This document shows, in pieces, positions 8,999 through 18,323 of a stretch of 64,000 nt of DNA. A program made the position numbers and the translations under genes. The notes under the pieces were generated by a model. That model saw only the letters and a list, made by a program, of their open reading frames with translations, was not told where the DNA came from and ran no database searches. This DNA is from Tissierella creatinophila DSM 6911 (GTDB taxonomy: Bacteria; Bacillota; Clostridia; Tissierellales; Tissierellaceae). The stretch is taken from positions 62,001 to 126,000 of the forward strand of contig NZ_LTDM01000043.1 of assembly GCF_001940565.1 (NCBI RefSeq). Reading direction: 5' to 3'. Within the stretch, counting starts at the first letter, position 1; the number at the start of each line of letters is the position of its first letter.

Positions 8999-9718
8999 TT
9001 ATTCTTTTTCTTCAATATATTTTATAAGCCCTGAGAATATAGACCAAGCAACTTTTTCTTGATGCTTTTTATTTTTTAGTAGCTTTTCTTCTAGTGGATT
9101 AGATAAAAAACCTGCTTCTACTAAAACTGCTGGTATGTTTAGTTCTTTCAATACATATATATTATCTCTAGCTGTTGGAGTTCTTAAGTTATCATTATCT
9201 AATCTTTCCCTAAATTCAACTTGAATTGTATTTGCAAGTTTTTCGCCTTCAATAGAGCCTTCATTAAAAAAAGTTTGAGCGCCATAATATTTAGAGCTTG
9301 TAAAACTATTCATATGTATACTTATAAATATTTCTGCCTCAGAATCCTCAACTATCTTTCTCCTATTTTTTAAGTCCTCTATTTTCTTTTCTCGAAGAGT
9401 ATTTGATTTAGAAGTATAAAGTCCTTTATTATCACTACGAGTCATTATAACTATAGCCCCACTTTGCTCTAAGAGTGATTTAAGCTTTAATGATAGCTCT
9501 AAGTTTATTTTACTTTCAAGTGTGCCACTTTCCCCAACTGTACCAGGATCCACTCCTCCATGCCCTGGATCTATTACTATTATCTTATCTGTTACTGGTA
9601 AGGAAAAGGTGGGAGATATCTTTTCTCTATAAAAAAATACTAAGAGAGATATCAACAACACTATTATAGTTATAATAGAATATACCGTTTTTCTTTTTAC
9701 ATATATAACCTTCAACAT
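8999..9718 (-). CDS. cwlD: N-acetylmuramoyl-L-alanine amidase, CwlD-like
   Basis: A 239-residue zinc amidase (Amidase_3 fold) with an N-terminal membrane anchor (residues 11-30). The zinc ligands are H53 (DPGHGG), E68 (TLESKINLE) and H136 (SIHMNSF); the catalytic glutamate is E202 (LVEAGFLSN). CwlD trims peptide side chains for muramic-delta-lactam formation in the spore cortex and in Bacillus sits just downstream of rplM-rpsI, as here. The location supports CwlD over a general autolysin but the sequence alone does not exclude it. Confidence 0.85.
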   Translation of the reverse strand: MLKVIYVKRKTVYSIITIIVLLISLLVFFYREKISPTFSLPVTDKIIVIDPGHGGVDPGTVGESGTLESKINLELSLKLKSLLEQSGAIVIMTRSDNKGLYTSKSNTLREKKIEDLKNRRKIVEDSEAEIFISIHMNSFTSSKYYGAQTFFNEGSIEGEKLANTIQVEFRERLDNDNLRTPTARDNIYVLKELNIPAVLVEAGFLSNPLEEKLLKNKKHQEKVAWSIFSGLIKYIEEKE

Positions 9719-9764
9719 TTATCACCTCTATAAAATATATTAAGTTTAACACTTACCTATGCAT

Positions 9765-9799
9765 AAAAAAATCCCAAGAAAATTTTCTTGGGATTTTTT
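9765..9799 (-). terminator. Terminator of rplM-rpsI
   Basis: A 17-bp stem AAAAAATCCCAAGAAAA and its complement with almost no loop, directly after the rpsI stop codon, with a T-run on the minus strand. Separates rpsI from cwlD. Confidence 0.85.
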
Positions 9800-9800
9800 A

Positions 9801-10193
9801 TTATCTTTTTGAGAATTGTGGGCTTTTTCTTGCTTTCTTAAAGCCATATTTTTTTCTTTCTACCATTCTAGGATCTCTAGTTAAGTTACCAGCCTTTTTA
9901 AGTGTTGGCCTAAACTCTCCATCAACTTCTAACAATGCTCTTGCTATACCATGTCTAATAGCTCCTGCTTGACCAGTAAACCCTCCACCTTTAACATTTA
10001 CTAATACATCAAATTTTTCAATGTTACCAGTTATAGTTAGTGGTTCCCTAGCTATTGTTCTTAAAGTTTCATAATTAAAATATTCATTGATATCTTTTTT
10101 ATTTATAGTGAATTTTCCGTTTCCTGGAACTAGTCTTACTCTTGCAATAGAAGTTTTTCTTCGTCCTGTTCCAATATATTGTTCTATAGCCAC
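9801..10193 (-). CDS. rpsI: 30S ribosomal protein S9
   Basis: 130 residues beginning [21 protein letters not shown] and ending in the basic tail [12 protein letters not shown], whose final Arg contacts the P-site tRNA anticodon loop in the small subunit. Full family length. It lies 25 bases after rplM in the usual L13-S9 pair and is followed by a terminator. Confidence 0.97.
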   Translation of the reverse strand: MAIEQYIGTGRRKTSIARVRLVPGNGKFTINKKDINEYFNYETLRTIAREPLTITGNIEKFDVLVNVKGGGFTGQAGAIRHGIARALLEVDGEFRPTLKKAGNLTRDPRMVERKKYGFKKARKSPQFSKR

Positions 10194-10218
10194 TTACAGT
10201 CCTCCCTTCGTTAAATAA

Positions 10219-10647
10219 TTAGATTTCGTATATTTCTGGCATTTGAGCTTCGTGATTATGTTCGCTACCTGCATATACTTTTAATTTTTTAATCATTTGT
10301 TTTCCAATTTTATTTTTTGGAAGCATTCCCTTTACAGCAAGTTCTATAATTTTTCCTGGTTTAGTTTCAATTAGTCTATTGTATGGTACTTGTTTTAATC
10401 CTCCTGGATGACCTGTATGATAAGTATAGTTAAGTTGATTTATCTTGTTTCCAGTAAGTTTTATTTTATCAGCATTTATTATAATGATAAAATCACCAGT
10501 ATCTATATGAGGAGTATATGTTGGTTTGTTTTTCCCCATTAGTATAGTTGATACTTCTGTTGCAAGTCTTCCTAAGACTTTGTCTTCAGCATCTATTATA
10601 TACCATTTTTTCTCAAGTTCATTTGTCTTTGCCATATAGCTTTTCAT
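10219..10647 (-). CDS. rplM: 50S ribosomal protein L13
   Basis: 142 residues starting [20 protein letters not shown], with LGRLAT and the conserved YRHTGHPGG-like segment ([11 protein letters not shown]). An early-assembling large-subunit protein. Preceded by a strong promoter at 10728-10756 and a 70-base leader that may be the site of L13 autoregulation known in Firmicutes. Cotranscribed with rpsI. Confidence 0.97.
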   Translation of the reverse strand: MKSYMAKTNELEKKWYIIDAEDKVLGRLATEVSTILMGKNKPTYTPHIDTGDFIIIINADKIKLTGNKINQLNYTYHTGHPGGLKQVPYNRLIETKPGKIIELAVKGMLPKNKIGKQMIKKLKVYAGSEHNHEAQMPEIYEI

Positions 10648-10720
10648 CGTTTTCCCTCCTTATAAAAGGTATAAATTATTATGAGGTAGAAAAAAAGTTT
10701 CCGGTCTCTTTTTAAACACT
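10648..10720 (-). promoter_or_regulatory. Candidate L13 leader RNA
   Basis: Between the predicted transcription start (about 10721) and rplM. Contains AAAAAGAGACCGGAAACTTT, able to fold as a hairpin with a purine-rich internal segment followed by a T-run, then the AAGGAGGG ribosome site. Firmicute rplM genes commonly carry an L13-binding leader in this position; I identify it by position and shape, not by a covariance match. Confidence 0.4.
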
Positions 10721-10727
10721 CTAATAC

Positions 10728-10756
10728 ATTTTAATACATCTAATTATCCATGTCAA
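10728..10756 (-). promoter_or_regulatory. Promoter of rplM-rpsI
   Basis: TTGACA, 17 bases, TAAAAT on the minus strand, starting 8 bases before the truA stop codon ends. Separates ribosomal transcription from the ecf-truA operon upstream. Confidence 0.8.
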
Positions 10757-10763
10757 GTAGATT

Positions 10764-11501
10764 TTAATCATAATATACTTTTTCTAAAAATAAGCCTTCA
10801 GGATGTGCTGTAATACCTGCTAAACTCCTATCTTTACCATTTATAATATCTTGTAAATCTTCTTTTTTTATCTTTCCTATGCCTACAAATATAAGTGTCC
10901 CTACTATTATCCTAACCATATGTCTTAAAAAGTTGTTTCCCTCTATTATAAACTCCAAGAATTCTCCATTTTGTTCCAATTCTATACTGTATATAGTTCT
11001 AATTGTATCTTTAAACTTTGTCTTTGGACCCATAAAGCTTTTAAAGTCATGAGTTCCAATAAAATAAGGTAAACTTTTTCTTATTTCTTCTACATCTAGC
11101 TTTTTACTAATATGATAAGAGAAGTTTCTATATAGGGGTCTTTCTATCTTTCCATTATATACTATATATCTATATCTTTTTTTTCTAGCACTAAATCTAG
11201 AATGGAAGTTTGCATCTACTTCTTCAGAATGTTTTATTTTAATATCATCTGGTAGATTGCTATTTATAGCATATACAAATCTTTCAGCGGGTATACTTGA
11301 CTCCGTAAAAAAGTTTGCTACTTGAGCTAATGCATGGACTCCTTTATCAGTTCTTCCTGAACCTATAAGTTTAATCTTTTCACCTGTTACACTTTCTATA
11401 GCCTTTTCTAATACTCCTTGGATTCCTAGTGCGTTTTCTTGAGATTGAAATCCAGAATAAGAAGTTCCATCATATTCCATTATAAGTTTTATGTTTCTCA
11501 T
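10764..11501 (-). CDS. truA: tRNA pseudouridine(38-40) synthase TruA
   Basis: 245 residues with the catalytic aspartate D52 in GSGRTDKGVHALAQ. Converts uridines 38-40 in the anticodon stem-loop to pseudouridine. Conserved MEYDGTSYSGFQ N-terminal block and NNFLRHMVRIIVGT near residue 190. It sits 9 bases after ecfT, as in Bacillus and many clostridia (ecfA1-ecfA2-ecfT-truA). Confidence 0.96.
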   Translation of the reverse strand: MRNIKLIMEYDGTSYSGFQSQENALGIQGVLEKAIESVTGEKIKLIGSGRTDKGVHALAQVANFFTESSIPAERFVYAINSNLPDDIKIKHSEEVDANFHSRFSARKKRYRYIVYNGKIERPLYRNFSYHISKKLDVEEIRKSLPYFIGTHDFKSFMGPKTKFKDTIRTIYSIELEQNGEFLEFIIEGNNFLRHMVRIIVGTLIFVGIGKIKKEDLQDIINGKDRSLAGITAHPEGLFLEKVYYD

Positions 11502-11510
11502 ATTCTACCT

Positions 11511-12314
11511 CTAAATAAATCTAGTTGATAAAATAAATAAAAAGAATAAAGCCATACTTGCAAATATTCCTATATCTTTTTTATCTAATTTTAATTCGTT
11601 TAACCTAGTCCTACCCTCTCCACCTCTATAGCATCTAGCTTCCATAGCTATGGCAAGTTCATCAGCTCTTCTAAAGGCATTTACAAATAAAGGTACAAGT
11701 AGTGGAACTAGATTTTTAGCTCTTTTTATAATATTTCCAGATTCAAAATCAGCACCCCTAGCCATCTGTGCTTTCATAATTTTATCTGTTTCCTCTAAAA
11801 GAGTTGGAATAAATCTTAAGGCTATAGTCATCATCATAGCTAATTCGTGGGAAGGTAGTCCAATTCTTTTAAAGGGCTTTAAAAGCTCTTCTATTCCATC
11901 TGTAAGACTTATAGGTGATGTTGTAAGGGTTAGTAGGGATGTGCCTGTAACAAGAAATACAAGCCTTAGAGCCATAAATGTTGCTTGTGAGAGTCCTTCC
12001 TTTGTAACTGATAATGGGCCTAATGTAAATATTACTTCTCCTTTAGTCATAAATACATTTATCAAGAATGTTATAAGGATTATGAACATAAGCGGTCTTA
12101 GCCCTTTTATAATAAACTTAATAGGTACTTTTGATAAGCTTATTGCAATTAGTATAAATGCAACTATAAATATATATGGGAAAAATCTATTTACAAAAAA
12201 AAGAGAGGTAATAAACATCACAATAATTGATATTTTTATTCTAGGATCTAATCTATGAATTATAGTCTCCCCCGGAAAATATTGTCCAATAGTTATATCT
12301 TTAAGCATTTTCAT
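11511..12314 (-). CDS. ecfT: ECF transporter transmembrane subunit EcfT
   Basis: 267-residue membrane protein, about six hydrophobic segments, with the two coupling-helix motifs of the family: the AQMARGADF region near residue 180 and [15 protein letters not shown] near residue 225. It joins the two ATPases to interchangeable vitamin-binding S components. No S component is encoded nearby, so this is a group II (shared) ECF module. Start overlaps the end of ecfA2 by 14 bases. Confidence 0.95.
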   Translation of the reverse strand: MKMLKDITIGQYFPGETIIHRLDPRIKISIIVMFITSLFFVNRFFPYIFIVAFILIAISLSKVPIKFIIKGLRPLMFIILITFLINVFMTKGEVIFTLGPLSVTKEGLSQATFMALRLVFLVTGTSLLTLTTSPISLTDGIEELLKPFKRIGLPSHELAMMMTIALRFIPTLLEETDKIMKAQMARGADFESGNIIKRAKNLVPLLVPLFVNAFRRADELAIAMEARCYRGGEGRTRLNELKLDKKDIGIFASMALFFLFILSTRFI

Positions 12315-13164
12315 TTCCCCTTAGATATCTTATAAGTTCTTCCTTAGCTTCTTCAACAGTAAGTATATCTGAATTTATATCATGGCCACGAGCCTTATAT
12401 TCTTGCATGAATTTTGTAATTTGAGGTATACCAAGTCCTATATCTTCTAATTCTTGTCGTCTTTTAAATATATCTCTTGGAAGACCATCCATAACTATTT
12501 TACCTTTATCCATAACCAATATTCTACTTACAATCTTTGCAATGTCTTCCATATTATGAGATACAAGTACTACAGTTATACCGCCCTTTTTAAATAAATC
12601 AAATACTTCAGCTAGTATTTCATCCCTACCATTAGGGTCAAGCCCTGCTGTGGGTTCATCTAGAACTAACACTTTAGGCTTCATAGCCACAACTCCTGCT
12701 ATAGCCACTCTTCTCTTTTGTCCTCCACTTAATTCAAATGGAGATCTTTCTTTTAGTGTTTCATAGTCTAGTCCAACTATGTCCATAGCTTCTATTACAC
12801 GTGCTTTTATTTCATCTTCATTTAGACCTAAATTTCTAGGGCCAAATGCTATATCTTTATATATCGTCTCTTCAAATAGTTGATATTCTGGATATTGAAA
12901 TACTAGTCCTACCTTTTGTCTTATTTTTTTAAGCTTTGTTTCTTTTTTAGATATATCAAATCCATCTATATAAAGACTTCCTGACTGAACTCTTATAAGT
13001 CCATTTAAATGTTGAACTAATGTAGATTTACCAGATCCTGTATGTCCTATAAGACCAATGAATTCTCCTTTTTCTACTTCTAAATTTATATTGTCTAATG
13101 CCTTTTTCTCAAATGGAGTGTTTGCATTATAAACATAGTTTAAGTTGTCAATTTTTATTATCAT
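12301..13164 (-). CDS. ecfA2: ECF transporter ATPase EcfA2
   Basis: 287 residues. Walker [10 protein letters not shown] (near 40-48), Q-loop [11 protein letters not shown], signature [13 protein letters not shown] and Walker [11 protein letters not shown] are all intact. One of the two nucleotide-binding subunits of the energy-coupling-factor importer for micronutrients. Overlaps ecfA1 by 4 bases and ecfT by 14, so the three are tightly coupled. Confidence 0.95.
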   Translation of the reverse strand: MIIKIDNLNYVYNANTPFEKKALDNINLEVEKGEFIGLIGHTGSGKSTLVQHLNGLIRVQSGSLYIDGFDISKKETKLKKIRQKVGLVFQYPEYQLFEETIYKDIAFGPRNLGLNEDEIKARVIEAMDIVGLDYETLKERSPFELSGGQKRRVAIAGVVAMKPKVLVLDEPTAGLDPNGRDEILAEVFDLFKKGGITVVLVSHNMEDIAKIVSRILVMDKGKIVMDGLPRDIFKRRQELEDIGLGIPQITKFMQEYKARGHDINSDILTVEEAKEELIRYLRGNENA

Positions 13165-13994
13165 AATACATTTAACAACTCCTCTATAGTTAATATATCT
13201 TCATTTATATTAATTCCAGATTTTTGAAGTTCATAAGCTAGTTCTGTTACTTGTGGTACATCAAGACCTAATTCTTTGATTTTGTCTACTTTTTTAAATA
13301 CACCTTTAGGACTACCCTCAAGCTTTATCTCGCCTTTACTCATAACAACTACTCTCTCGCCTTGTACGGCTTCATCCATATAGTGAGTGATTAGTATTAT
13401 AGTCTTACCTTGTTCTTGATTTAATTTTTTAATAGTTTGTAATACTTCAGTTCTTCCAGATGGATCTAGCATAGAAGTAGGTTCATCAAATATTATACAA
13501 TCTGGATTCATAGCAAGGATTCCAGCTATGGCAACTCTTTGTTTTTGACCACCTGAAAGAAGGTGAGGTGCGTGCTTTTTATATGCACTCATTTCTACTA
13601 TTTCAAGTGCATCATCTACTCTTTTTCTTATCTCATCTTGAGGAATTCCTTGGTTTTCAGGACCAAATGCAACATCTTCTTCTACAATAGTAGCTACTAT
13701 TTGATTGTCCGGATTTTGAAATACCATCCCAGCTTTTTGCCTTATATCCCAAATCTTTTCTTCATCTTTTGTATTTATTCCCATAACATTTACATCTCCA
13801 TCAGTAGGAATGAGTAGTCCATTCATCATCTTAGCTAAAGTAGACTTCCCTGAACCATTATGTCCTAAGATTACTAGAAATTCACCTTTTTTAACTGTAA
13901 GATTTACCTTATTTACTGCTACTAATATTTCATCTTCTATATATGATTTATATTCAAATACAACATCTTTCATTTCTATCATTATATCATTCAT
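13161..13994 (-). CDS. ecfA1: ECF transporter ATPase EcfA1
   Basis: With the start at 13994 ([18 protein letters not shown]) the protein has 277 residues, typical of the family. Motifs: Walker [11 protein letters not shown]-loop FQNPDNQ, signature [14 protein letters not shown], Walker [11 protein letters not shown] longer in-frame extension to 14075 would begin inside the promoter and lacks a ribosome site, whereas GAGGT lies 7 bases before 13994. First gene of ecfA1-ecfA2-ecfT-truA. Confidence 0.93.
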   Translation of the reverse strand: MNDIMIEMKDVVFEYKSYIEDEILVAVNKVNLTVKKGEFLVILGHNGSGKSTLAKMMNGLLIPTDGDVNVMGINTKDEEKIWDIRQKAGMVFQNPDNQIVATIVEEDVAFGPENQGIPQDEIRKRVDDALEIVEMSAYKKHAPHLLSGGQKQRVAIAGILAMNPDCIIFDEPTSMLDPSGRTEVLQTIKKLNQEQGKTIILITHYMDEAVQGERVVVMSKGEIKLEGSPKGVFKKVDKIKELGLDVPQVTELAYELQKSGININEDILTIEELLNVL

Positions 13995-14046
13995 AATATA
14001 CCTCAATTCAGCATAAATTTGTTCCCTAATTGAATTATCATACTCT

Positions 14047-14075
14047 AATATAACATAGAAAGATAAAATATACAA
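14047..14075 (-). promoter_or_regulatory. Promoter of ecfA1-ecfA2-ecfT-truA
   Basis: TTGTAT, 17 bases, TATATT on the minus strand. Predicted start near 14040, about 46 bases before the ecfA1 ATG. Confidence 0.6.
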
Positions 14076-14113
14076 TTTATAAGTAGAGGTATTTTTATCT
14101 TTATAAAACCAAA

Positions 14114-14139
14114 AGGGACTAAGATTTAACTTAATCCCT
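14114..14139 (-). terminator. Terminator at the end of the S10-spc-alpha cluster
   Basis: AGGGATTAAG pairs with CTTAGTCCCT around a 6-base loop, followed on the minus strand by TTTGGTTTT. It begins 6 bases after the rplQ stop codon. Confidence 0.8.
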
Positions 14140-14144
14140 GTCCC

Positions 14145-14486
14145 TTATACTAGCTCTATTATAGCCATTTCTGCTCCATCACCACGGCGAGGTCCCAGTT
14201 TTAAAACTCTTGTATATCCACCATTTCTTTCTGCATATTTAGGTGCTATTTCACTAAATAGAGATGTAGTTACATCTTCATCATATACATAAGCTAAAAC
14301 TTGTCTTCTTGCGTGTAAGTCTCCTCTTTTTCCTAAAGTTATCATCTTTTCTGCCATTCTTTGAGTTTCTTTAGCTCTAGTTACTGTTGTTTCAATCTTT
14401 CCATTTCTCAATAGAGAAGTAACTTGATTTCTAAGCATGGCTTTTCTATGAGCTGTAGGACGACCAAGTTTTCTAAGTTTTGTCAT
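14145..14486 (-). CDS. rplQ: 50S ribosomal protein L17
   Basis: 113 residues, [20 protein letters not shown] at the N-terminus, full bacterial length. Exit-tunnel-side large-subunit protein. Last gene of the long ribosomal cluster, 22 bases after rpoA and immediately followed by an intrinsic terminator. Confidence 0.97.
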   Translation of the reverse strand: MTKLRKLGRPTAHRKAMLRNQVTSLLRNGKIETTVTRAKETQRMAEKMITLGKRGDLHARRQVLAYVYDEDVTTSLFSEIAPKYAERNGGYTRVLKLGPRRGDGAEMAIIELV

Positions 14487-14508
14487 AATTATCCCTCCTT
14501 TAAAAGGA

Positions 14509-15456
14509 TTACTCCTCGTTTCTTTTAAGTCCTAATCCTAATTCATCAAGCTTTTTTTGAATTTCTTCCAGGGATTTTCTACCTAAATTCCTTACTTTCA
14601 TCATATCATCTTCTGATTTGTCAGTTAACTCTTCTACTGTATTTATAGCAGCTCTTTTTAAACAGTTATAAGATCTAACAGATAAGTCTAATTCTTCTAC
14701 TGTCATTTCAAGAACTTTTTCTTTCTTGTCTTCTTCTTTTTCAACCATAATCTCTACATCATTTACATGATCGGTAAGTCCTATGAATAAGTCAAGATGT
14801 TCTGTAAGTATTTTAGCACCTAAAGAAATTGCTTCATCAGCATCAATTGTACCATTTGTCCATAATTCTATTTCTAATCTATCATAGTCCGTAATTTGTC
14901 CTACTCTTGTATTAGTTACATTATAATTAGCCTTATTAACAGGAGTATAAGAAGAGTCTATAGCTATAACGCCCACTGATGTCTCTTCACTTTTATTTTT
15001 TTCAGAGGTTACATATCCTCTACCTTTAGATAATTCTAATTCCATATATAGTTTTCCGTCTTCATTAACTGTTGCTATATAATGGTCTTTATTTATAATT
15101 TCCACATCAGAACCTGTAACAATATCACGAGCGGTTACTTCTTGTGGTCCTTCTATATCCAAAGTCAAGGTTACGGGTTCGTTTGCAAATACTTTTGATG
15201 CAATCCCCTTAATATTTAAGATGATTTCTGGTACATCTTCTAAAACTCCAGGAACTGTTGAAAATTCATGAAGTACATCTTGGATTTTTATAGAAGATAC
15301 TGCAGCTCCTGGTAATGAGGATAATAAAACTCTTCTAAGAGAATTTCCTAGAGTAGTTCCATATCCTCTTTCCAAAGGCTCTACTAAAAATTTACCATAA
15401 GTTCCATCATCACTTAACTCTAAGATTTCTATTCTTGGTTTTTCAATTTCTAACAT
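14509..15456 (-). CDS. rpoA: DNA-directed RNA polymerase subunit alpha
   Basis: 315 residues. N-terminal dimerisation domain ([28 protein letters not shown], residues 20-47) and C-terminal DNA- and activator-binding domain ([20 protein letters not shown] with [13 protein letters not shown], about 250-305), joined by an acidic linker. Scaffold for RNA polymerase assembly. Normal place between rpsD and rplQ. Confidence 0.98.
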   Translation of the reverse strand: MLEIEKPRIEILELSDDGTYGKFLVEPLERGYGTTLGNSLRRVLLSSLPGAAVSSIKIQDVLHEFSTVPGVLEDVPEIILNIKGIASKVFANEPVTLTLDIEGPQEVTARDIVTGSDVEIINKDHYIATVNEDGKLYMELELSKGRGYVTSEKNKSEETSVGVIAIDSSYTPVNKANYNVTNTRVGQITDYDRLEIELWTNGTIDADEAISLGAKILTEHLDLFIGLTDHVNDVEIMVEKEEDKKEKVLEMTVEELDLSVRSYNCLKRAAINTVEELTDKSEDDMMKVRNLGRKSLEEIQKKLDELGLGLKRNEE

Positions 15457-15519
15457 TAATATGAACCCTCCTTTAGAATTTGTTGTTATAAGGACGAGGG
15501 TAACTAACTTCGAACTCTA

Positions 15520-16143
15520 TTATTTAGAGTATAACTCAACGATTAAGTGTTCTTCTACTGGGATATCTATGTCGTCTCTAGTTGGCTCAGCCACAATAGT
15601 ACCCTTTAACGCTTCTAAATCTACATTTACCCATGATACTTGAGTACCGTTATGGTTCTCTATAATGCTTTTGATTTTTTCGCTATTTCTGCTTTTTTCT
15701 TTCACTTGTATAACATCGCCTTGTGTTATTTTAAATGAAGGAATATCTGTTTTATGACCATTTACAATAAAATGTCCATGAGTTACAAGTTGTCTTGCTT
15801 CAGGACGTGACTGAGCAAATCCTAATCTATAAACTGCATTATCTAATCTAGTTTCTAAAAGGTGTAATAGATTTTCACCTGTTATACCTTGCATTTTATC
15901 AGCTATATCAAAATATCTAGCCATTTGTGATTCATTAATGCCATAAAATCTTTTTACTTTTTGTTTCTCTCTTAATTGTAAACCATATTCTGTAACCTTT
16001 TTTCTAGATTGGCCATGTTGTCCTGGTGCATAATTTCTCTTTGCAACTGGACATTTATCAGTAAAACATTTATCACCTTTAAGATAAAGTTTTAAACCTT
16101 CTCTACGGCACAATCTACACACTGGTCCTGTATATCTTGCCAT
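15520..16143 (-). CDS. rpsD: 30S ribosomal protein S4
   Basis: 207 residues. Four N-terminal cysteines (C9, C12, C26, C31) form the zinc-binding type of S4, and the S4 RNA-binding fold follows ([25 protein letters not shown] region, about 92-116). Primary 16S binder. In Bacillus rpsD is usually monocistronic with its own leader; here it is embedded in the alpha operon between rpsK and rpoA, as in many clostridia. Confidence 0.97.
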   Translation of the reverse strand: MARYTGPVCRLCRREGLKLYLKGDKCFTDKCPVAKRNYAPGQHGQSRKKVTEYGLQLREKQKVKRFYGINESQMARYFDIADKMQGITGENLLHLLETRLDNAVYRLGFAQSRPEARQLVTHGHFIVNGHKTDIPSFKITQGDVIQVKEKSRNSEKIKSIIENHNGTQVSWVNVDLEALKGTIVAEPTRDDIDIPVEEHLIVELYSK

Positions 16144-16159
16144 TTATTTTACCTCCTAA

Positions 16160-16558
16160 TTAAACTCTTCTACGTTTTGGTGGTCTACATCCATTATGGG
16201 GAATTGGTGTTACGTCTTTTATCATATTTACTTCTAATCCTGTAGCTTGTAGTGATCTAATTGCTGCTTCTCTACCAGAGCCAGGTCCCTTAACGAATAC
16301 TTCAACACTCTTTAATCCATGTTCCATAGCTTTTTTAGCTGCTGTTTCAGCTGCTTCTTGTGCAGCAAAGGGAGTGGATTTTCTTGAACCTCTAAATCCT
16401 AATTGTCCTGCACTTGCCCACGATAATACATTTCCCTGTAAATCAGTTAATGTAACCATTGTATTGTTAAATGTAGAAGAAATATGAGCTTGACCTCTCT
16501 CAATATTTTTACGTTCTCTTCTTCTTACACGAGTTTGTTTACCTTTTTTAACTGCCAT
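16160..16558 (-). CDS. rpsK: 30S ribosomal protein S11
   Basis: 132 residues, with [20 protein letters not shown] and the C-terminal [17 protein letters not shown] block typical of the family. Part of the small-subunit platform. Between rpsM and rpsD in the alpha operon. Confidence 0.98.
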   Translation of the reverse strand: MAVKKGKQTRVRRRERKNIERGQAHISSTFNNTMVTLTDLQGNVLSWASAGQLGFRGSRKSTPFAAQEAAETAAKKAMEHGLKSVEVFVKGPGSGREAAIRSLQATGLEVNMIKDVTPIPHNGCRPPKRRRV

Positions 16559-16575
16559 TTAATTTCCCTCCTTTA

Positions 16576-16938
16576 CTACTTTCTCTTAGAAACTAATTTC
16601 TTTGGACCTTTTCTAGTTCTTGCATTTGTCTTAGTTTTTTGTCCTCTTACCGGTAATCCTCTTCTATGTCTCATACCTCTATAAGAGTTGATTTCTCTAA
16701 GTCTTTTTATGTTCATCATAACTTCTCTTCTTAGATCCCCTTCTACTGGATAGGTATCTATTAGTTCTCTAAGTTTTGCTATCTCTGTCTCTGTTAGATC
16801 TTTGATTTTAGTATCTCTATCTATACTAGCATTGTTAATTATTTCCATAGATCTAGATCTACCTATGCCGAAAATATATGTTAAACCTACTTCAACTCTT
16901 TTATCTCTAGGTAAGTCAACGCCTGCTATTCTAGCCAT
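16576..16938 (-). CDS. rpsM: 30S ribosomal protein S13
   Basis: 120 residues from [20 protein letters not shown]. The ATG at 16938 lies 10 bases after GGAGGT, while an upstream in-frame GTG at 16950 directly abuts it, so the shorter form is chosen. Contains the helix-two-turn-helix and the basic tail [20 protein letters not shown] that reaches the P-site tRNA. Head protein of the small subunit. Confidence 0.97.
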   Translation of the reverse strand: MARIAGVDLPRDKRVEVGLTYIFGIGRSRSMEIINNASIDRDTKIKDLTETEIAKLRELIDTYPVEGDLRREVMMNIKRLREINSYRGMRHRRGLPVRGQKTKTNARTRKGPKKLVSKRK

Positions 16939-16976
16939 TAAAGTTTGCACCTCCTATTATTTTAACTCTATCTATA

Positions 16977-17090
16977 TTAACCTTGTCTTTGCTTATGCTT
17001 TGGATTTTCACAGATTACCATTACTTTTCCATGTCGTTTAATAATCTTGCATTTTTCACACATCTTTTTAACTGATGGTCTTACTTTCAC
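16977..17090 (-). CDS. rpmJ: 50S ribosomal protein L36
   Basis: A 37-residue protein read directly from the minus strand, starting at GTG (17090) after [21 protein letters not shown] then [17 protein letters not shown] and KQRQG. Zinc ligands C11, C14, C27 and H32 are present, so this is the zinc-containing paralogue. Between infA and rpsM, its standard location. Confidence 0.96.
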   Translation of the reverse strand: MKVRPSVKKMCEKCKIIKRHGKVMVICENPKHKQRQG

Positions 17091-17106
17091 TTAAATCCCT
17101 CCTATA

Positions 17107-17325
17107 CTACTTGTTTCGCCAGGTTATTCTGCCTCTTGTCAAATCGTAGGGTGAGAGTTCAACAGTTACTTTATCTCCTGGAAGTATTCTAATATAATGC
17201 ATACGAAGCTTTCCAGAAATATGGGCTAAAATCTCGTGACCATTTTCAAGCTCTACTTTAAATATGGTGTTGGGTAAAGCATCGATAACTGTACCTTCAA
17301 CCTCTATAACATCTTTTTTAGCCAT
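17107..17325 (-). CDS. infA: Translation initiation factor IF-1
   Basis: 72 residues, an S1-like OB-fold ([19 protein letters not shown], then [19 protein letters not shown]). Binds the 30S A site during initiation. Immediately upstream of rpmJ and downstream of a KOW-domain gene, 16-38 base spacers. Confidence 0.98.
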   Translation of the reverse strand: MAKKDVIEVEGTVIDALPNTIFKVELENGHEILAHISGKLRMHYIRILPGDKVTVELSPYDLTRGRITWRNK

Positions 17326-17363
17326 TCGGTTCCGAACCTCCTGTTCAAACGGATTTAGAACTC

Positions 17364-17636
17364 TTAATTAAAAGGTTCTAAAATCTTTCTTATAAAAGCA
17401 TCATTTAATATTTTCATATCATCTAATTTATATTTTAACTCTGGAACTACAGTATTGTAAACATCTAAATGTTTAGCTTTTTTTGTTTTAGGATTCTCTA
17501 GTTTTCTTAAATCACCATCAACAATAGAAACATACTTATCATCAATTATGTTTAATACTAAAAAGATTCTTCCCTTATCCCGTCCAGCTTTGGACTTAAC
17601 CACTTGTCCAATGGCTATGTCACTAGTTGAATCCAT
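17364..17636 (-). CDS. KOW-domain RNA-binding protein (L14e/L6e/L27e-like)
   Basis: 90 residues. The N-terminus [25 protein letters not shown] is a KOW motif, with a second half [19 protein letters not shown] resembling archaeal/eukaryotic L14e. This small protein is found between adk/map and infA in many clostridia; its role in translation is inferred, not known. The ATG at 17636 is chosen over GTG at 17645 because GAGGTGAG lies before it at proper distance. Here it directly follows adk, with no map gene between. Confidence 0.85.
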   Translation of the reverse strand: MDSTSDIAIGQVVKSKAGRDKGRIFLVLNIIDDKYVSIVDGDLRKLENPKTKKAKHLDVYNTVVPELKYKLDDMKILNDAFIRKILEPFN

Positions 17637-17654
17637 TAAACTCACCTCAGATTC

Positions 17655-18302
17655 TTATTCCCTTTCTAGGGAATTTACTATAGTTTCAAATATTTGTTTT
17701 ATATCTCTTGTACCATCAATATCTAATATAAGACCTTTTTGTCTATAATAATCTATCAGTGGCTCTGTTTGTTTAAAATACACTTCAATTCTAGTAGCTA
17801 CTGTATCAATCTTATCATCATCTCTTTGATATAATTCTCCACCATCTACATCACATACACCCTCTACTTTAGAAGGTAAGTTTGTAATATGATAAGTAGC
17901 TCCGCAACTCTTGCAAACTCTTCTGCCAGTTATTCTTTCTACTAAAACATCTTTATCTGCTTGAATATTGACAACTTTGTTTAGTTTTATACCCATTTCA
18001 TGAAGTTCCTTATCTAAGGCTACTCCTTGTTCTATAGTTCTTGGAAAACCATCTAATAGAAAACCATCTTTACAGTCTTCTTTTGAAAGTCTATCCTTCA
18101 CCATAGATATTACTAATTCATCAGGAACTAATAGCCCCTTATCCATATACTCTTTAGCTGAAACACCAAGAGGAGTATTAGATTTTATATTTGCTCTAAA
18201 CATATCTCCCGTAGAAATATGGGGAATATTATACTTTCCCACTATATTTGATGCTTGAGTGCCTTTCCCAACTCCGGGAGGTCCCAATAGTATAAGTCTC
18301 AT
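17655..18302 (-). CDS. adk: Adenylate kinase
   Basis: 215 residues from MRLILLGPPGVGKGTQAS, catalysing ATP + AMP = 2 ADP. P-loop GPPGVGKGT, DGFPRT, and a lid domain with zinc ligands in C-x2-C-x16-C-x2-D arrangement (CKSC ... CDVD), the same Cys3-Asp set as the Bacillus subtilis enzyme. Two further in-frame ATGs lie 3 and 4 codons upstream next to GGAG; the family N-terminus favours 18302. Cotranscribed with secY. Confidence 0.95.
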   Translation of the reverse strand: MRLILLGPPGVGKGTQASNIVGKYNIPHISTGDMFRANIKSNTPLGVSAKEYMDKGLLVPDELVISMVKDRLSKEDCKDGFLLDGFPRTIEQGVALDKELHEMGIKLNKVVNIQADKDVLVERITGRRVCKSCGATYHITNLPSKVEGVCDVDGGELYQRDDDKIDTVATRIEVYFKQTEPLIDYYRQKGLILDIDGTRDIKQIFETIVNSLERE

Positions 18303-18323
18303 GCGATTCATCATCTCCTATAG

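Noticed and set aside
11650-12258. A 202-codon plus-strand open frame
   Set aside because: Antisense to ecfT, whose family motifs are clear. No ribosome site.
13995-14075. A 27-codon extension of ecfA1
   Set aside because: It would begin in the -35 box of the operon promoter; the ATG at 13994 has a proper ribosome site.
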